Source: Cyclobacteriaceae bacterium (GTDB lineage Bacteria > Bacteroidota > Bacteroidia > Cytophagales > Cyclobacteriaceae). From it: 64,000 nucleotides of DNA. The notes beneath the pieces were generated by a model. It searched no databases. It was given only the letters and a program-made list of their open reading frames with translations, and was not told where the DNA came from. Positions 1-7,480 of this stretch are shown here, in pieces. Numbering within the stretch: position 1 is the stretch's first letter; each line of letters opens with the position of its first letter. A program made the position numbers and the translations under genes. The stretch is from contig JAHBUC010000001.1 of NCBI GenBank assembly GCA_019638275.1, positions 62,001-126,000 of the forward strand, written 5' to 3'.

Positions 1-308
1 AAAAGTTTGGAAATCTCGCTGAGGAAGATGGGAATATAATTTCCGCGACCTTCATTGATGGCGCCCCGGATGTTGGACGAAACAAACAGGGAATTGATGT
101 AGAAACTTTCAGCGTACTCGGGTTTGGCCAATTCCAATTCGCCCAACGTACTTACGGCAATCAGTTCAACATTTTTTAATTCGTGCGCTCGTTTGGCAAG
201 TGCTTTTAACAAAAACTGGGGTGTGGCTGCGCTGCCATGCACAAACACACGGTTTCCGGATTGAATGGCTTTAACGGCTTCGCGGGCTGAGACTATCTTG
301 GGGTACAT
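1..308 (-). CDS. Acetyl-CoA hydrolase/transferase, N-terminal part
   Basis: Only the first 102 codons are in the window; the gene continues past base 1. The start ATG is at 306-308 and the reading frame is open to the edge. The peptide begins MYPKIVSAREAV and carries VHGSAATPQFLL followed by ELIAVSTLGE and a SNIRGAINEGRGNYIPIFLS segment, which is the usual N-terminal half of the acetyl-CoA hydrolase / 4-hydroxybutyrate CoA-transferase family. These enzymes move or hydrolyse CoA between short acyl groups in the cytoplasm. The exact substrate cannot be told because the catalytic C-terminal half lies outside. It is divergent from the DUF2520 gene, with a 91-bp spacer. Confidence 0.8.
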   Translation of the reverse strand, partial: MYPKIVSAREAVKAIQSGNRVFVHGSAATPQFLLKALAKRAHELKNVELIAVSTLGELELAKPEYAESFYINSLFVSSNIRGAINEGRGNYIPIFLSEISKL

Positions 309-399
309 AACAAAAACATTTATTGATCACCACAAATAACTATACAAGTTAGCACCCTGAGGATGATTTACGTCAGGTAATTCTCTAATTTTAGTCGCG

Positions 400-1185
400 A
401 TGAGTTATTCGGTATCGTTTGCGGGATCAGGAAATCTGGCGTGGCACCTGGCGCCTGCGCTGGACAATGCCGGATATGCCGTGCGTGAAGTGTACAGTCG
501 CAATCCGGCACATGCAGAGGCATTGGTGCAACGGTTGTATGAAGCGGAGGTAAAGGCCACATTGGATTTTTCTACGAGCCCTTCTCGGATTTTTATTATT
601 GCAGTAACGGATGATGCCATTGAGGACATTGCGCGTGAAATCATTTTACCCGATGAGGCCATGCTCATACACACTTCCGGTAGCCAGCCCTTAAGTCGGT
701 TGGGTTATGCGGCCACACCCGACACAGGTGTGTTCTACCCGTTGCAAACCTTCAGCAAAAACCGCAAAGTTGATTTCAAAGACATTCCTGTTTTTGTGGA
801 GAGTGAATCGGAAGAGGTTGAGCAGGTGCTGTTGAAAATGGGAGAGGCCATCAGCAAGCATGTACATACCATTGATTCTCCATCGCGCAAAGCCTTGCAT
901 GTGGCTGCTGTGTTTGCTTCCAATTTCACCAACCACATGCTGCGACTTTCCAGTGACATTGCTGAACAACATGATCTCGATTTCGATTGGCTAAAACCAT
1001 TGATAGCCGAAACCATCAACAAGAGTTTATCGATCGGCCCAGCACAGGCACAAACCGGCCCCGCGAGGCGTGGCGATTTTGAAACGCTGGATAACCACAT
1101 GCAATTTTTACAGGATGATCCGAAACTGGCTGAGCTGTACCGGTTGATCAGTCAGCATATTGTGGATCGGTATGATACAGATTAG
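400..1185 (+). CDS. Rossmann-like DUF2520 oxidoreductase
   Basis: A 261-residue cytoplasmic protein. The N-terminus has a Rossmann NAD(P)-binding signature, VSFAGSGNLAWHLAPAL at about residues 5-21, then IHTSGSQPL near 90-98. The C-terminal half has the DUF2520 helical dimerisation region (HVAAVFASNFTNHML near residue 167). The overall plan resembles pyrroline-5-carboxylate reductase and F420-dependent NADP reductases; the substrate is not known. A TAnnTTTA sequence at 386-393, six bases before the ATG, could be the -7 box. The stop codon TAG at 1183-1185 is the first three bases of the inverted-repeat element downstream, so the element abuts or supplies the end of this gene. Confidence 0.85.
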   Translation: MSYSVSFAGSGNLAWHLAPALDNAGYAVREVYSRNPAHAEALVQRLYEAEVKATLDFSTSPSRIFIIAVTDDAIEDIAREIILPDEAMLIHTSGSQPLSRLGYAATPDTGVFYPLQTFSKNRKVDFKDIPVFVESESEEVEQVLLKMGEAISKHVHTIDSPSRKALHVAAVFASNFTNHMLRLSSDIAEQHDLDFDWLKPLIAETINKSLSIGPAQAQTGPARRGDFETLDNHMQFLQDDPKLAELYRLISQHIVDRYDTD

Positions 1186-1320
1186 AAGCCATCTCAAAAA
1201 TCTGTTTCAAATGTCGGCCTGTCCCGATAATTATCGGGATGTCGAAGGCTATTTCGAGTTACCAAATCGGTTTCGACAAGCTCAACCTGACATTATGGGA
1301 TATTTTTGAGATGGCTTCTA
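1183..1320. repeat. 138-bp terminal-inverted-repeat element
   Basis: Bases 1183-1201 (TAGAAGCCATCTCAAAAAT) are an exact inverted repeat of 1302-1320. Just inside, a few more bases match imperfectly. The interior holds an 18-bp perfect palindrome at 1222-1239 (TCCCGATAATTATCGGGA). No credible coding frame is present. The size and architecture fit a MITE-like or other non-autonomous palindromic element; a long hairpin acting as a terminator for the upstream gene is the alternative. Mobility is inferred; only the symmetry is seen. Confidence 0.75.
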
Positions 1321-1379
1321 GCATTGATATTGTAAATCAACCAGGGTCTATGTCGACACAGACCAAAATAAATATAATT

Positions 1380-1865
1380 TTAACTCTTCGGTGTTATCGG
1401 AACCCAAATTTCTTCTTCCGAATCCGGTGAGCCCTGCTTGTAGTTGGGGCCAAGTAATTCAAAATGCGGGCGATCATCCAACACGTAAGGTGCTTGCGGA
1501 AGCCACGTTGAAAAAATGTATTGGAATGTGCGCGCATCTTCATGCGAACCTTTGTGTACAAATACGGCATACTGCCCACCCGGTAGCGGAAAGGTTTCCA
1601 TCCCTGAAGGAATGCTACTGAAATCCGTTACTTCGATCAGTGCCCACTTTTCAAATTCGCGTGCCGGATTAAAAGCGTTGAAATATTCCGGATCGTATAC
1701 CGAAAGTGAAAAGAGATCAGCGGAAACAGAATTGCTAATTTGCTTCCGAAGCTGCATAAAATTGCGCCAAAGTTCACCGGTTCGGTTGTTCACCAAACTG
1801 GTGGTGATGTGCATACCAATCAGTTTCTTTTCGGTGAGGGTTACTATGCGCGGTTGTTGGTTCAT
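1380..1865 (-). CDS. GyrI-like small-molecule-binding domain protein
   Basis: A 161-residue protein with the look of the AraC-effector/GyrI fold: an N-terminal beta strand with LIGMHITTSLVNNR, a central WRNFMQLRKQI helix, and a C-terminal YVLDDRPHFELLGPNY plus IWVPI ending that is typical of the family. Such domains bind small ligands and can be stand-alone. It starts 15 bases after the metallo-hydrolase gene in the same direction, so the two are probably co-transcribed. No DNA-binding domain is attached. The ligand is unknown. Confidence 0.75.
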   Translation of the reverse strand: MNQQPRIVTLTEKKLIGMHITTSLVNNRTGELWRNFMQLRKQISNSVSADLFSLSVYDPEYFNAFNPAREFEKWALIEVTDFSSIPSGMETFPLPGGQYAVFVHKGSHEDARTFQYIFSTWLPQAPYVLDDRPHFELLGPNYKQGSPDSEEEIWVPITPKS

Positions 1866-1880
1866 CGCACAATCTATGAA

Positions 1881-3023
1881 CTATTCAATTTCCTCCCACC
1901 ATTTTTTTGCAGGCATTTCCGGGTGGTTGAGCACAATGGGTTCACCAATGCGGGGCGTGGCAACCGGCATGTTGAGTTCCGCTGCTTTTCTGGTTACCCG
2001 TTCAATCGGATCTTTCCAAGTATGAAGCGCCAGCACAAAGGTGCCCCAGTGAATGGGCATCATTACGTTCGCCTTCACATCAACTGCTGCTTGGGCTGTT
2101 TCTTCCGGCATCATGTGAATGTTGGCCCAGCGGGTATCGTATTGTCCGCACTCCATCATGGCAAAATCAAACGGACCATACTTTTCTCCAATGGTTTTAA
2201 AATGAGGGCCATACCCACTGTCGCCACTGAAGAAAATATTTTGTTGACTGCTTTGAATGATCCACGAGGCCCACAGCGTGGCAAACCGATCGCCAAAGGC
2301 CCTGCCCGAAAAATGCCGTGCGGGTGCGCAAACGAATGTTAACTCTTCGTGTTTGATTTCTTCCCACCAATTGAGTTCGTGAATGTCAGCTGAAGAAACA
2401 CCCCATGCGCGTAGGTGAGCACCAACACCAAGCGGAGTATAAAACTTATTTACTTTTCTTTTCAGCTTCTGTACCGATTCATAATCAAGGTGATCATAAT
2501 GATCGTGCGAGTAGATTACCGCATCAATGTGTGGAAGTTTTTCAATGGCAATAGGTAGGCCCTGCGTAAAACGACCTTTGCCTAACCAGGGGTGTGGCGA
2601 TGGCGCAGGGCCAAACATCGGATCGATCAGAATATTTTTTCCGTTTATCTCCAGCAGGAAAGAGGAATGTCCGAACCAGGTTAGTCGCGTAAGCGTGTCG
2701 GGTTTGTTTGCGATGGTCAGTGAATCAACAGGCAGAACCGGCAGTGGAGCTTTGGGTGTTTGGTCGGGCACGCCCACGACATAATCTTTTAAAATCGACA
2801 TGATTTTGCCAAACCCCATTTCCATGGACGTGGGGATTTCGTTTACGAAAATGCCGTTTGTGTAATGGCCTGAATTTTCAAATACCTTAACCTGTTCGGC
2901 CGTGGGCTTACCGCCAAACTGCGGACTGGAACGAATGAACAGAAAGGCAGTTAACACCAGGACCACCGCCAGGCTTGTAAGAATAATGAATGTCACGATA
3001 AGTGCTTTTTTAAGTGTTTTCAA
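1881..3023 (-). CDS. Membrane-anchored MBL-fold metallo-hydrolase (NAPE-PLD-like)
   Basis: A 380-residue protein with one N-terminal membrane anchor (about residues 7-30) and a metallo-beta-lactamase domain. Seen motifs are WFGHSSFLLEI (116-126), the metal-binding HDHYDH (173-178), a later SGDSGYG and a final IHWGTF. The PHPWLGKGRF region and the overall order match UlaG/NAPE-phospholipase-D-like hydrolases rather than true beta-lactamases. It probably hydrolyses a phosphodiester or lactone at the envelope; the substrate is not predictable. It leads a two-gene unit with the GyrI-like gene. Confidence 0.85.
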   Translation of the reverse strand: MKTLKKALIVTFIILTSLAVVLVLTAFLFIRSSPQFGGKPTAEQVKVFENSGHYTNGIFVNEIPTSMEMGFGKIMSILKDYVVGVPDQTPKAPLPVLPVDSLTIANKPDTLTRLTWFGHSSFLLEINGKNILIDPMFGPAPSPHPWLGKGRFTQGLPIAIEKLPHIDAVIYSHDHYDHLDYESVQKLKRKVNKFYTPLGVGAHLRAWGVSSADIHELNWWEEIKHEELTFVCAPARHFSGRAFGDRFATLWASWIIQSSQQNIFFSGDSGYGPHFKTIGEKYGPFDFAMMECGQYDTRWANIHMMPEETAQAAVDVKANVMMPIHWGTFVLALHTWKDPIERVTRKAAELNMPVATPRIGEPIVLNHPEMPAKKWWEEIE

Positions 3024-3116
3024 TTGTAGGGTACGTATATGGACGATTACTTATCGTGAAAGTCGTGTGGAGGTGGTTTTTATTTTAGATTATGAGTAAA
3101 ACATGTTAGCAGAGCG

Positions 3117-3497
3117 TTAGTTATCCGGTATGGTGGATATTTCGGAGATATCAGTGAAAATAAGTTTACCCTTTTCCCTGCCAACGCGAACCATTTCATC
3201 GGCTCCACTGGATGCACCGCCAATGCGCAACACGGCATCGCAGTGCGCGATTAACTTAACCGCGATGGGGTGAAAAATTTCATTGAAGATGTCATCGCCA
3301 ATTTCTTTTGACCCTGCCGCCTCAATCAAAGGCAAGGCAAACCATTCGCCCAATACCGGCATGTGCCCTTTACGGTACAGCTCAAGCGCGGTGTCGGTCA
3401 TGGCTTTTACGTTTTGGGCAATCAATTTTGGGTCATCGTTTGTGCCCGACCGATACGGTCCAGCCACGAGAATGAAGAGAGGTTTTGTATTAGACAT
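3117..3497 (-). CDS. DUF4406-type nucleoside deoxyribosyltransferase-like protein
   Basis: A 126-residue protein starting MSNTKPLFILVAGPYRSG. The pattern AGPYRSG, then GHMPVLGEWFALPLI and the C-terminal GGASSGADEMVRVGREKGK, is that of small DUF4406 / nucleoside 2-deoxyribosyltransferase-like folds, which bind nucleotides or related sugars. Catalytic function is not established for this subgroup. It is transcribed alone, with a REP-like repeat region immediately upstream. Confidence 0.65.
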   Translation of the reverse strand: MSNTKPLFILVAGPYRSGTNDDPKLIAQNVKAMTDTALELYRKGHMPVLGEWFALPLIEAAGSKEIGDDIFNEIFHPIAVKLIAHCDAVLRIGGASSGADEMVRVGREKGKLIFTDISEISTIPDN

Positions 3498-3515
3498 GAT
3501 TGGTTGAGTTTGTCA

Positions 3516-3609
3516 GGGTTGACAAACGAGTAGGAGGAGTAAAGGTTTCATGGAAACTCTTGTGGTACTGGTGAAGAGCACCAACAACGGCTGAGGGTTG
3601 ACAAACGAG
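3516..3609. repeat. Direct repeats flanking a REP-like unit
   Basis: The 15-mer GGGTTGACAAACGAG occurs at 3516-3530 and again at 3595-3609, a spacing of 79 bases. Just inside the second copy, 3561-3596 matches the REP-like hairpin at 5834-5869 at 31 of 36 positions. The hairpin here is degenerate (GGTG/CACC core, partly unpaired arms). This arrangement suggests an old insertion or slippage product of a RAYT/REP family. Confidence 0.6.
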
Positions 3610-3621
3610 CTAATTCATCGA

Positions 3622-4200
3622 TTAGAGAATCTTATAGCCAATAGTCAGCTGAATAGCACGATTAAAAGTTTTTGATTCAGAGTTTGATGTTCTATAAAGT
3701 TCAGCAATAGAGTTAAGTCCGTGATAGTATCGTGCACACAAAGTAAATTTATCCACAAGAGTATACCTGATTCCCATAGCTGCACCAATATCCATAACGT
3801 TGAATGACCCATTGTCTAGGTTCGATTGATCAGAGTTTATAGATATCTTGAACCCGAAATCGGGACCAATTTCAATATCAAAATTGTCGATAACGTTGTA
3901 TGAAAGAAGTAAATTCATTTCAAGATAATTAATTGTTGTCTTGAAAGTATAGATTGAATAGCCTTTGGTGGAAAAAAGAAAGTCTGAGTTAAGGTGAATT
4001 TTTTTGTTTAAATGAAGTCTTCCCGAGGGCCCAAATACAAAGCCTGTTATCGATTCATATTTCAAATTATCAGCATTTTCAATATTGGTGGTCTTTACTG
4101 TTGCAATATTGAAGCCACCTTTAAGGCTCATCTCAAGTTGAGAAAAAGCTTTGATAGAAAAAAATAAGGACAGAGCTGTAAGTAAACATTTATGTTTCAT
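3622..4200 (-). CDS. Small outer-membrane beta-barrel protein
   Basis: A 192-residue protein with a cleavable signal peptide ending at AFSQ (about residue 21), followed by alternating amphipathic strands (LEMSLKGGFNIATV, YSIYTFKTTINYLEMNLLLS, FTLCARYYHGLNSI) and a C-terminal strand IQLTIGYKIL. This is the generic Bacteroidota porin-like / PorT-like barrel. No ligand is suggested. The gene is visibly richer in A+T than the genes to its left and lies downstream of another secreted protein gene in the same direction. Confidence 0.7.
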   Translation of the reverse strand: MKHKCLLTALSLFFSIKAFSQLEMSLKGGFNIATVKTTNIENADNLKYESITGFVFGPSGRLHLNKKIHLNSDFLFSTKGYSIYTFKTTINYLEMNLLLSYNVIDNFDIEIGPDFGFKISINSDQSNLDNGSFNVMDIGAAMGIRYTLVDKFTLCARYYHGLNSIAELYRTSNSESKTFNRAIQLTIGYKIL

Positions 4201-4282
4201 ATTATTTCTTTTTGGATAAACTGATGTATCGAGTTAAGCAAGCACCACATGCTTCAATAAAGTCATGGACAATTTATTTGTA

Positions 4283-5560
4283 TTATTCTTTTGATTGATT
4301 TTTTAACTGATAATGAAACTTTTTATACTTGTTATTAATGTCAAGGTCATTGCTGGAGCACAGAAACGAAGGTTCGTTATAAACAAGATTTTGAGGAATA
4401 TAGTACCTGGCCTCTAAACCAAATGGCCCCCAAGTGTATCCACCTCCTAATGAAAAACCGATTTTTGTTTCAATGGATCTTATGTTTATCAAATACTGAC
4501 TTAGTGTAATTTGAGAATTCTCAAGGTCGATGAAATTGCTGGAGAGCAAAATTAAATTAAAAAATATGCCGCCCTTTTTCAAGAAGCTATAGTACCGGAA
4601 TCCTATTGGAAACTCTAGTGATCGATAGTTGATGGTTCCTGTGCCGCTGCTGTTGCCCCAGCGATAGATTTCGCTTCCTTCAAAGTATTGAAACGTAGGC
4701 TCGAAAAAGATACCCCATTTATTTTTATTAAAAGGTAAAATGTATTCAATCTCAATACCTGCTCTGAAGACAAACTTATTTTCGAAGTCAAAATTAATTT
4801 GTGGGCCAGGGTAATGCTTTCTATCATCTTGAACAGAGACCGAATTGTAACTAATGCCTGGTGTAAGCTTGAAGTTCAGAAATCCTCTTGTTTGTTGATA
4901 GGCTGAAATCTTTGGTGTAATTTGCTGAATCACATCACCATTGCACGTATTGTATTCATGGAAGTATTTTCTCAAATCTCTTTCTCGATAGCCAATTTTT
5001 GAAATGGAGTTTTTCATACTTTCATCACAAAGAACTTCATTAATCAGCTGTTGTTTAAAATCAACATTTCTTCCTACTTTATTTTCTTTTGTATAGTAAA
5101 TTTTATGAATTAACTGTCTAATGGTAGAATCTAATGAGGTGTTAAAGAAGAACGCCAGAACATCATCGTTTTGATAACGATATAAATTTGCGCTTCCTGT
5201 TGTTATTGCTTTTAGAAACAGTGTTTTTGACGACCAGTGAGGCTTTCTGGAATGGCTGAGCCTTGATAAAATAGAGGTATTGGAAGTATCTAACTCTACG
5301 GTAGCTCTTATGAATCTCGAATAATTATATACACCAAATTCTTTGAAATCAGAAACGGTTCCTACCTTAGGCTGATCGTATTCTGAAAATTTGTATAAAA
5401 ACATTTCGGGATTGTTTACCCAATCTTTATTTTCAATTAGGCAATCTGATTTCTCACCATTATTGCCTACAATGTACCCCGCCTCAAATAAAACCTGCCC
5501 AAAAGTAGTTAAATATAGTATGCTTGCGAGTACCGTTAACGTTGATTTAGTAGCTTTCAT
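4283..5560 (-). CDS. Secreted protein with C-terminal barrel, unknown role
   Basis: A 425-residue protein with a signal peptide (MKATKSTLTVLASILYLTTF, cleavage near FGQ). The first about 230 residues are soluble-looking, with GYIVGNNGEKSDCLIENKDW near the start. The second half has barrel-like strands such as KLTPGISYNSVSVQD, FRAGIEIEYILPFNKNKWG and KIGFSLGGGYTWGPFGLEAR. I recognise no named family; similar signal-peptide proteins of unknown function are frequent in Bacteroidota. High Lys/Asn/Ile/Ser use and low G+C set it apart from the surrounding housekeeping genes. Confidence 0.65.
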   Translation of the reverse strand: MKATKSTLTVLASILYLTTFGQVLFEAGYIVGNNGEKSDCLIENKDWVNNPEMFLYKFSEYDQPKVGTVSDFKEFGVYNYSRFIRATVELDTSNTSILSRLSHSRKPHWSSKTLFLKAITTGSANLYRYQNDDVLAFFFNTSLDSTIRQLIHKIYYTKENKVGRNVDFKQQLINEVLCDESMKNSISKIGYRERDLRKYFHEYNTCNGDVIQQITPKISAYQQTRGFLNFKLTPGISYNSVSVQDDRKHYPGPQINFDFENKFVFRAGIEIEYILPFNKNKWGIFFEPTFQYFEGSEIYRWGNSSGTGTINYRSLEFPIGFRYYSFLKKGGIFFNLILLSSNFIDLENSQITLSQYLINIRSIETKIGFSLGGGYTWGPFGLEARYYIPQNLVYNEPSFLCSSNDLDINNKYKKFHYQLKNQSKE

Positions 5561-5662
5561 TTCAATTAAGATAATGTGTTGGCTTTTCTTTGAGCATGAG
5601 ATTAAATTTCACGTCCTTGATTTCTATCTTCCAAACAAGGATTAGATGATTATTGGCTAAAG

Positions 5663-5815
5663 TTAACCATCAATATGAACCAAAAAATTCCACGTTGTGT
5701 CTTTTTTCAGGTAAGATCCTGCACTTGAGTATTTGTACTCCCACGGGTGCTGACATAAGCCTGCTTTCACCGGATTATTGTGAATGTAGTCAAGTTTTCC
5801 CATTAGCGCTGCCAA
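5663..5815 (-). pseudogene. RAYT (IS200-like Y1 transposase) C-terminal remnant
   Basis: The translated frame contains KLDYIHNNPVKAGL followed by WEYKYSSAGSYL, the recognisable C-terminal signature of REP-associated tyrosine transposases. About 50 residues remain of a family that is normally near 180 residues; the catalytic HUH region is missing. The frame stays open further upstream to 5881, but that part reads through a REP-like hairpin and is not transposase. The 5-prime boundary given is approximate. It is a dead fragment. Confidence 0.75.
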
Positions 5816-5833
5816 CAAAGAGTGAGTTTTGAA

Positions 5834-5869
5834 TGTGTTGTTGGTGAAGAACACCAACAACGGCTGAGC
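5834..5869. repeat. REP-like hairpin next to the RAYT remnant
   Basis: A perfect 10-bp stem, GTTGTTGGTG (5837-5846) and CACCAACAAC (5852-5861), with loop AAGAA, followed by GGCTGAGC. It matches 3561-3596 at 31 of 36 bases. It sits just upstream of the transposase remnant and two bases beyond the stop codon of the 57-residue membrane protein, as expected for a REP substrate of a RAYT. Confidence 0.7.
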
Positions 5870-5870
5870 A

Positions 5871-6044
5871 CTACTCCTCAATTCTGAAAATGTGCCATAT
5901 TCCCCAAGCTAATGCAAATATTCCTATAATGAAAAATAATAGATCTGGTAAAATCTGAAAGCCATCATATAAGGAATACGTTAAAAAAATAAGACCATAA
6001 AATATGGTTAATAAAGAACTACCAATATTTTTTTTTGAACTCAT
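5871..6044 (-). CDS. 57-residue two-helix membrane protein
   Basis: A short gene: ATG at 6042-6044, stop TAG at 5871-5873. The product begins MSSKKNIGSSLLTIFYGLIF and ends GIWHIFRIEE, with two hydrophobic segments (about residues 11-25 and 34-52). A good ribosome-binding sequence, GAGGAA, directly precedes the ATG. It starts four bases after the stop of the 72-residue membrane protein upstream, so the two are probably translated from one message. I recognise no family; function unknown. Confidence 0.6.
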   Translation of the reverse strand: MSSKKNIGSSLLTIFYGLIFLTYSLYDGFQILPDLLFFIIGIFALAWGIWHIFRIEE

Positions 6045-6048
6045 TTCC

Positions 6049-6267
6049 TCAAATCCTAGAAGTATACCAAATCATTAGAGAAATTAAACATAATAAAACA
6101 ATGATTGACAAAACTAATTTTGGCTTCCCCTCATTTACAAGCCAATCTTGATATAATTTTTCATCTTCAGCGTCTTCATAACTAAATAACCCTAAAGATT
6201 TAACAAGCTGATACCCGAAGGCAAATATTAAAAGCAGCAAAAAAGAAAATATCAAGAAATTCTCCAT
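6049..6267 (-). CDS. 72-residue two-helix membrane protein
   Basis: The product has a first hydrophobic segment at about residues 4-22 (FLIFSFLLLLIFAFGYQLV), an acidic loop SYEDAEDEKLYQDW, and a second segment near 50-67 (VLSIIVLLCLISLMIWY). It is followed four bases later by a second small membrane protein gene. No family is recognised. Both belong to the AT-rich patch. Confidence 0.6.
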   Translation of the reverse strand: MENFLIFSFLLLLIFAFGYQLVKSLGLFSYEDAEDEKLYQDWLVNEGKPKLVLSIIVLLCLISLMIWYTSRI

Positions 6268-6326
6268 TAATCTTTCTTAATTAATCTTGTCTTTAGTCCA
6301 GGTTCCTACTACAAGCTGGTGACTAT

Positions 6327-6935
6327 TTATTTATATTCATCAGGGAGAAAAACTGCCATATCAAAGCAGAACATCAATACAATTGTCTTTTGGTAAAGTG
6401 GCTTCTTTAGGTCGTCCTTATCCATTGATGTTAGAAGCGCACCAGCAATCAAGCCAGGGCTTATGTCAGGAATCTGCTTTATGGTTTCTAGAACAGAACC
6501 AAAAGTATAGTATGATAATGTAGTATCGATGGAGGCTTTATTTGCGATAAAGGTGTTCGTAAAACAATCAAGCTGTATTTTTTTGGATAAGCCCTGATCA
6601 TCTATACCTAGATCATTTTTCATCTTAAGGATTTTCTTTTTATCTGAAAATGGAGGGAACCTCATTGTAGGTCTATTCCAAAACTTTAGTATGTCTTCGT
6701 ACTGCTTATGCTTAGGGTCAGAGGCCTTGGTTATCCCCGCTGTGGAAAAATAGTTCTCAAAGGTTTTCTGTAGTAACTTTCTATTTGAGCCTGCACTTTG
6801 TATCCACTCGTCTAAACACCTTTCTGTTTTGATTTCGATATCTGAGTGGCCTTCAACATTATCAAGAGAACCCTGGCTGAGGGAGGGTAGAGCTATTATT
6901 AAGAAAATCAAGAGAGTGTAATGGCGGCTTTTCAT
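6327..6935 (-). CDS. Secreted hypothetical protein
   Basis: A 202-residue protein with an N-terminal signal peptide (MKSRHYTLLIFLIIALPSLS) and a mostly helical, charged mature part containing CLDEWIQSAGSNRKLLQKTF and LKKPLYQKTIVLMFCFDMAV. Three cysteines are present in the mature region. I do not recognise the family. It lies between the small membrane proteins and the TonB-like gene, all in the same direction, with spacers of tens of bases. Confidence 0.55.
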   Translation of the reverse strand: MKSRHYTLLIFLIIALPSLSQGSLDNVEGHSDIEIKTERCLDEWIQSAGSNRKLLQKTFENYFSTAGITKASDPKHKQYEDILKFWNRPTMRFPPFSDKKKILKMKNDLGIDDQGLSKKIQLDCFTNTFIANKASIDTTLSYYTFGSVLETIKQIPDISPGLIAGALLTSMDKDDLKKPLYQKTIVLMFCFDMAVFLPDEYK

Positions 6936-6973
6936 ATTTCAGCCATAATTGAATGAAGGCAAAGCATACGCAA

Positions 6974-7417
6974 TTATTCAATAACTTTATTATTGACATT
7001 TACAATCTTATTATCATTCGTCACATGATCTAGTTGATAATAGACCGTTACAGGAACTTTTGTGCCGTTTTTTAGTTCTCCAGCACTCCAAGAGTATGGA
7101 TTGTCTTTAATTAGGTAATATGCCTCCTCATCATAACCTTGTCCTATGCCCCGCCAAACTTGGGGAGAGCCGACTTTACCATCCTCATCAATGCTAAAGA
7201 TTAAAGTAACTTTAGTTGTTTCGGGGGTATTCAGCTTAGCTGGTTTTCCGAACTTACTATTATTAGTCTTGAGCCATTCAATGAACTCCTGAGATGGCTT
7301 GGGCTTTACGACTACTTGATCGTCAGTATAATCATACACTTGATTACTCTGCGCATAAATATACCCAATCGACAAAATGGATAAAACCCAATAACAAAAA
7401 AGGACTTTAGACCTCAT
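6974..7417 (-). CDS. TonB C-terminal-like secreted protein
   Basis: A 147-residue protein with a signal peptide or anchor (VLFCYWVLSILSIGYIYAQ) and a domain resembling the TonB C-terminus: VTLIFSIDEDGKVGSPQVWR, then YDEEAYYLIKDNPYSWSAGE and VPVTVYYQLD. In Bacteroidota many short secreted proteins carry this domain without the proline-rich spanner of true TonB; this one also lacks it, so energy transduction is doubtful. It is the upstream-most gene of the AT-rich patch. Confidence 0.7.
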   Translation of the reverse strand: MRSKVLFCYWVLSILSIGYIYAQSNQVYDYTDDQVVVKPKPSQEFIEWLKTNNSKFGKPAKLNTPETTKVTLIFSIDEDGKVGSPQVWRGIGQGYDEEAYYLIKDNPYSWSAGELKNGTKVPVTVYYQLDHVTNDNKIVNVNNKVIE

Positions 7418-7480
7418 AATAAGTAATTAGTTCTATGATTCTTAACTGCAACACAAAGATATATTCATTGTATACATTTC

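Noticed and set aside
735..1100. Long minus-strand open frame opposite the DUF2520 gene
   Set aside because: It is antisense to a clearly conserved protein, is Ser/Cys-rich and has no recognisable features.
1239..1430. Plus-strand open frame starting inside the inverted-repeat element
   Set aside because: It reads through the repeat arm and into the 3-prime end of the GyrI-like gene; no coding character.
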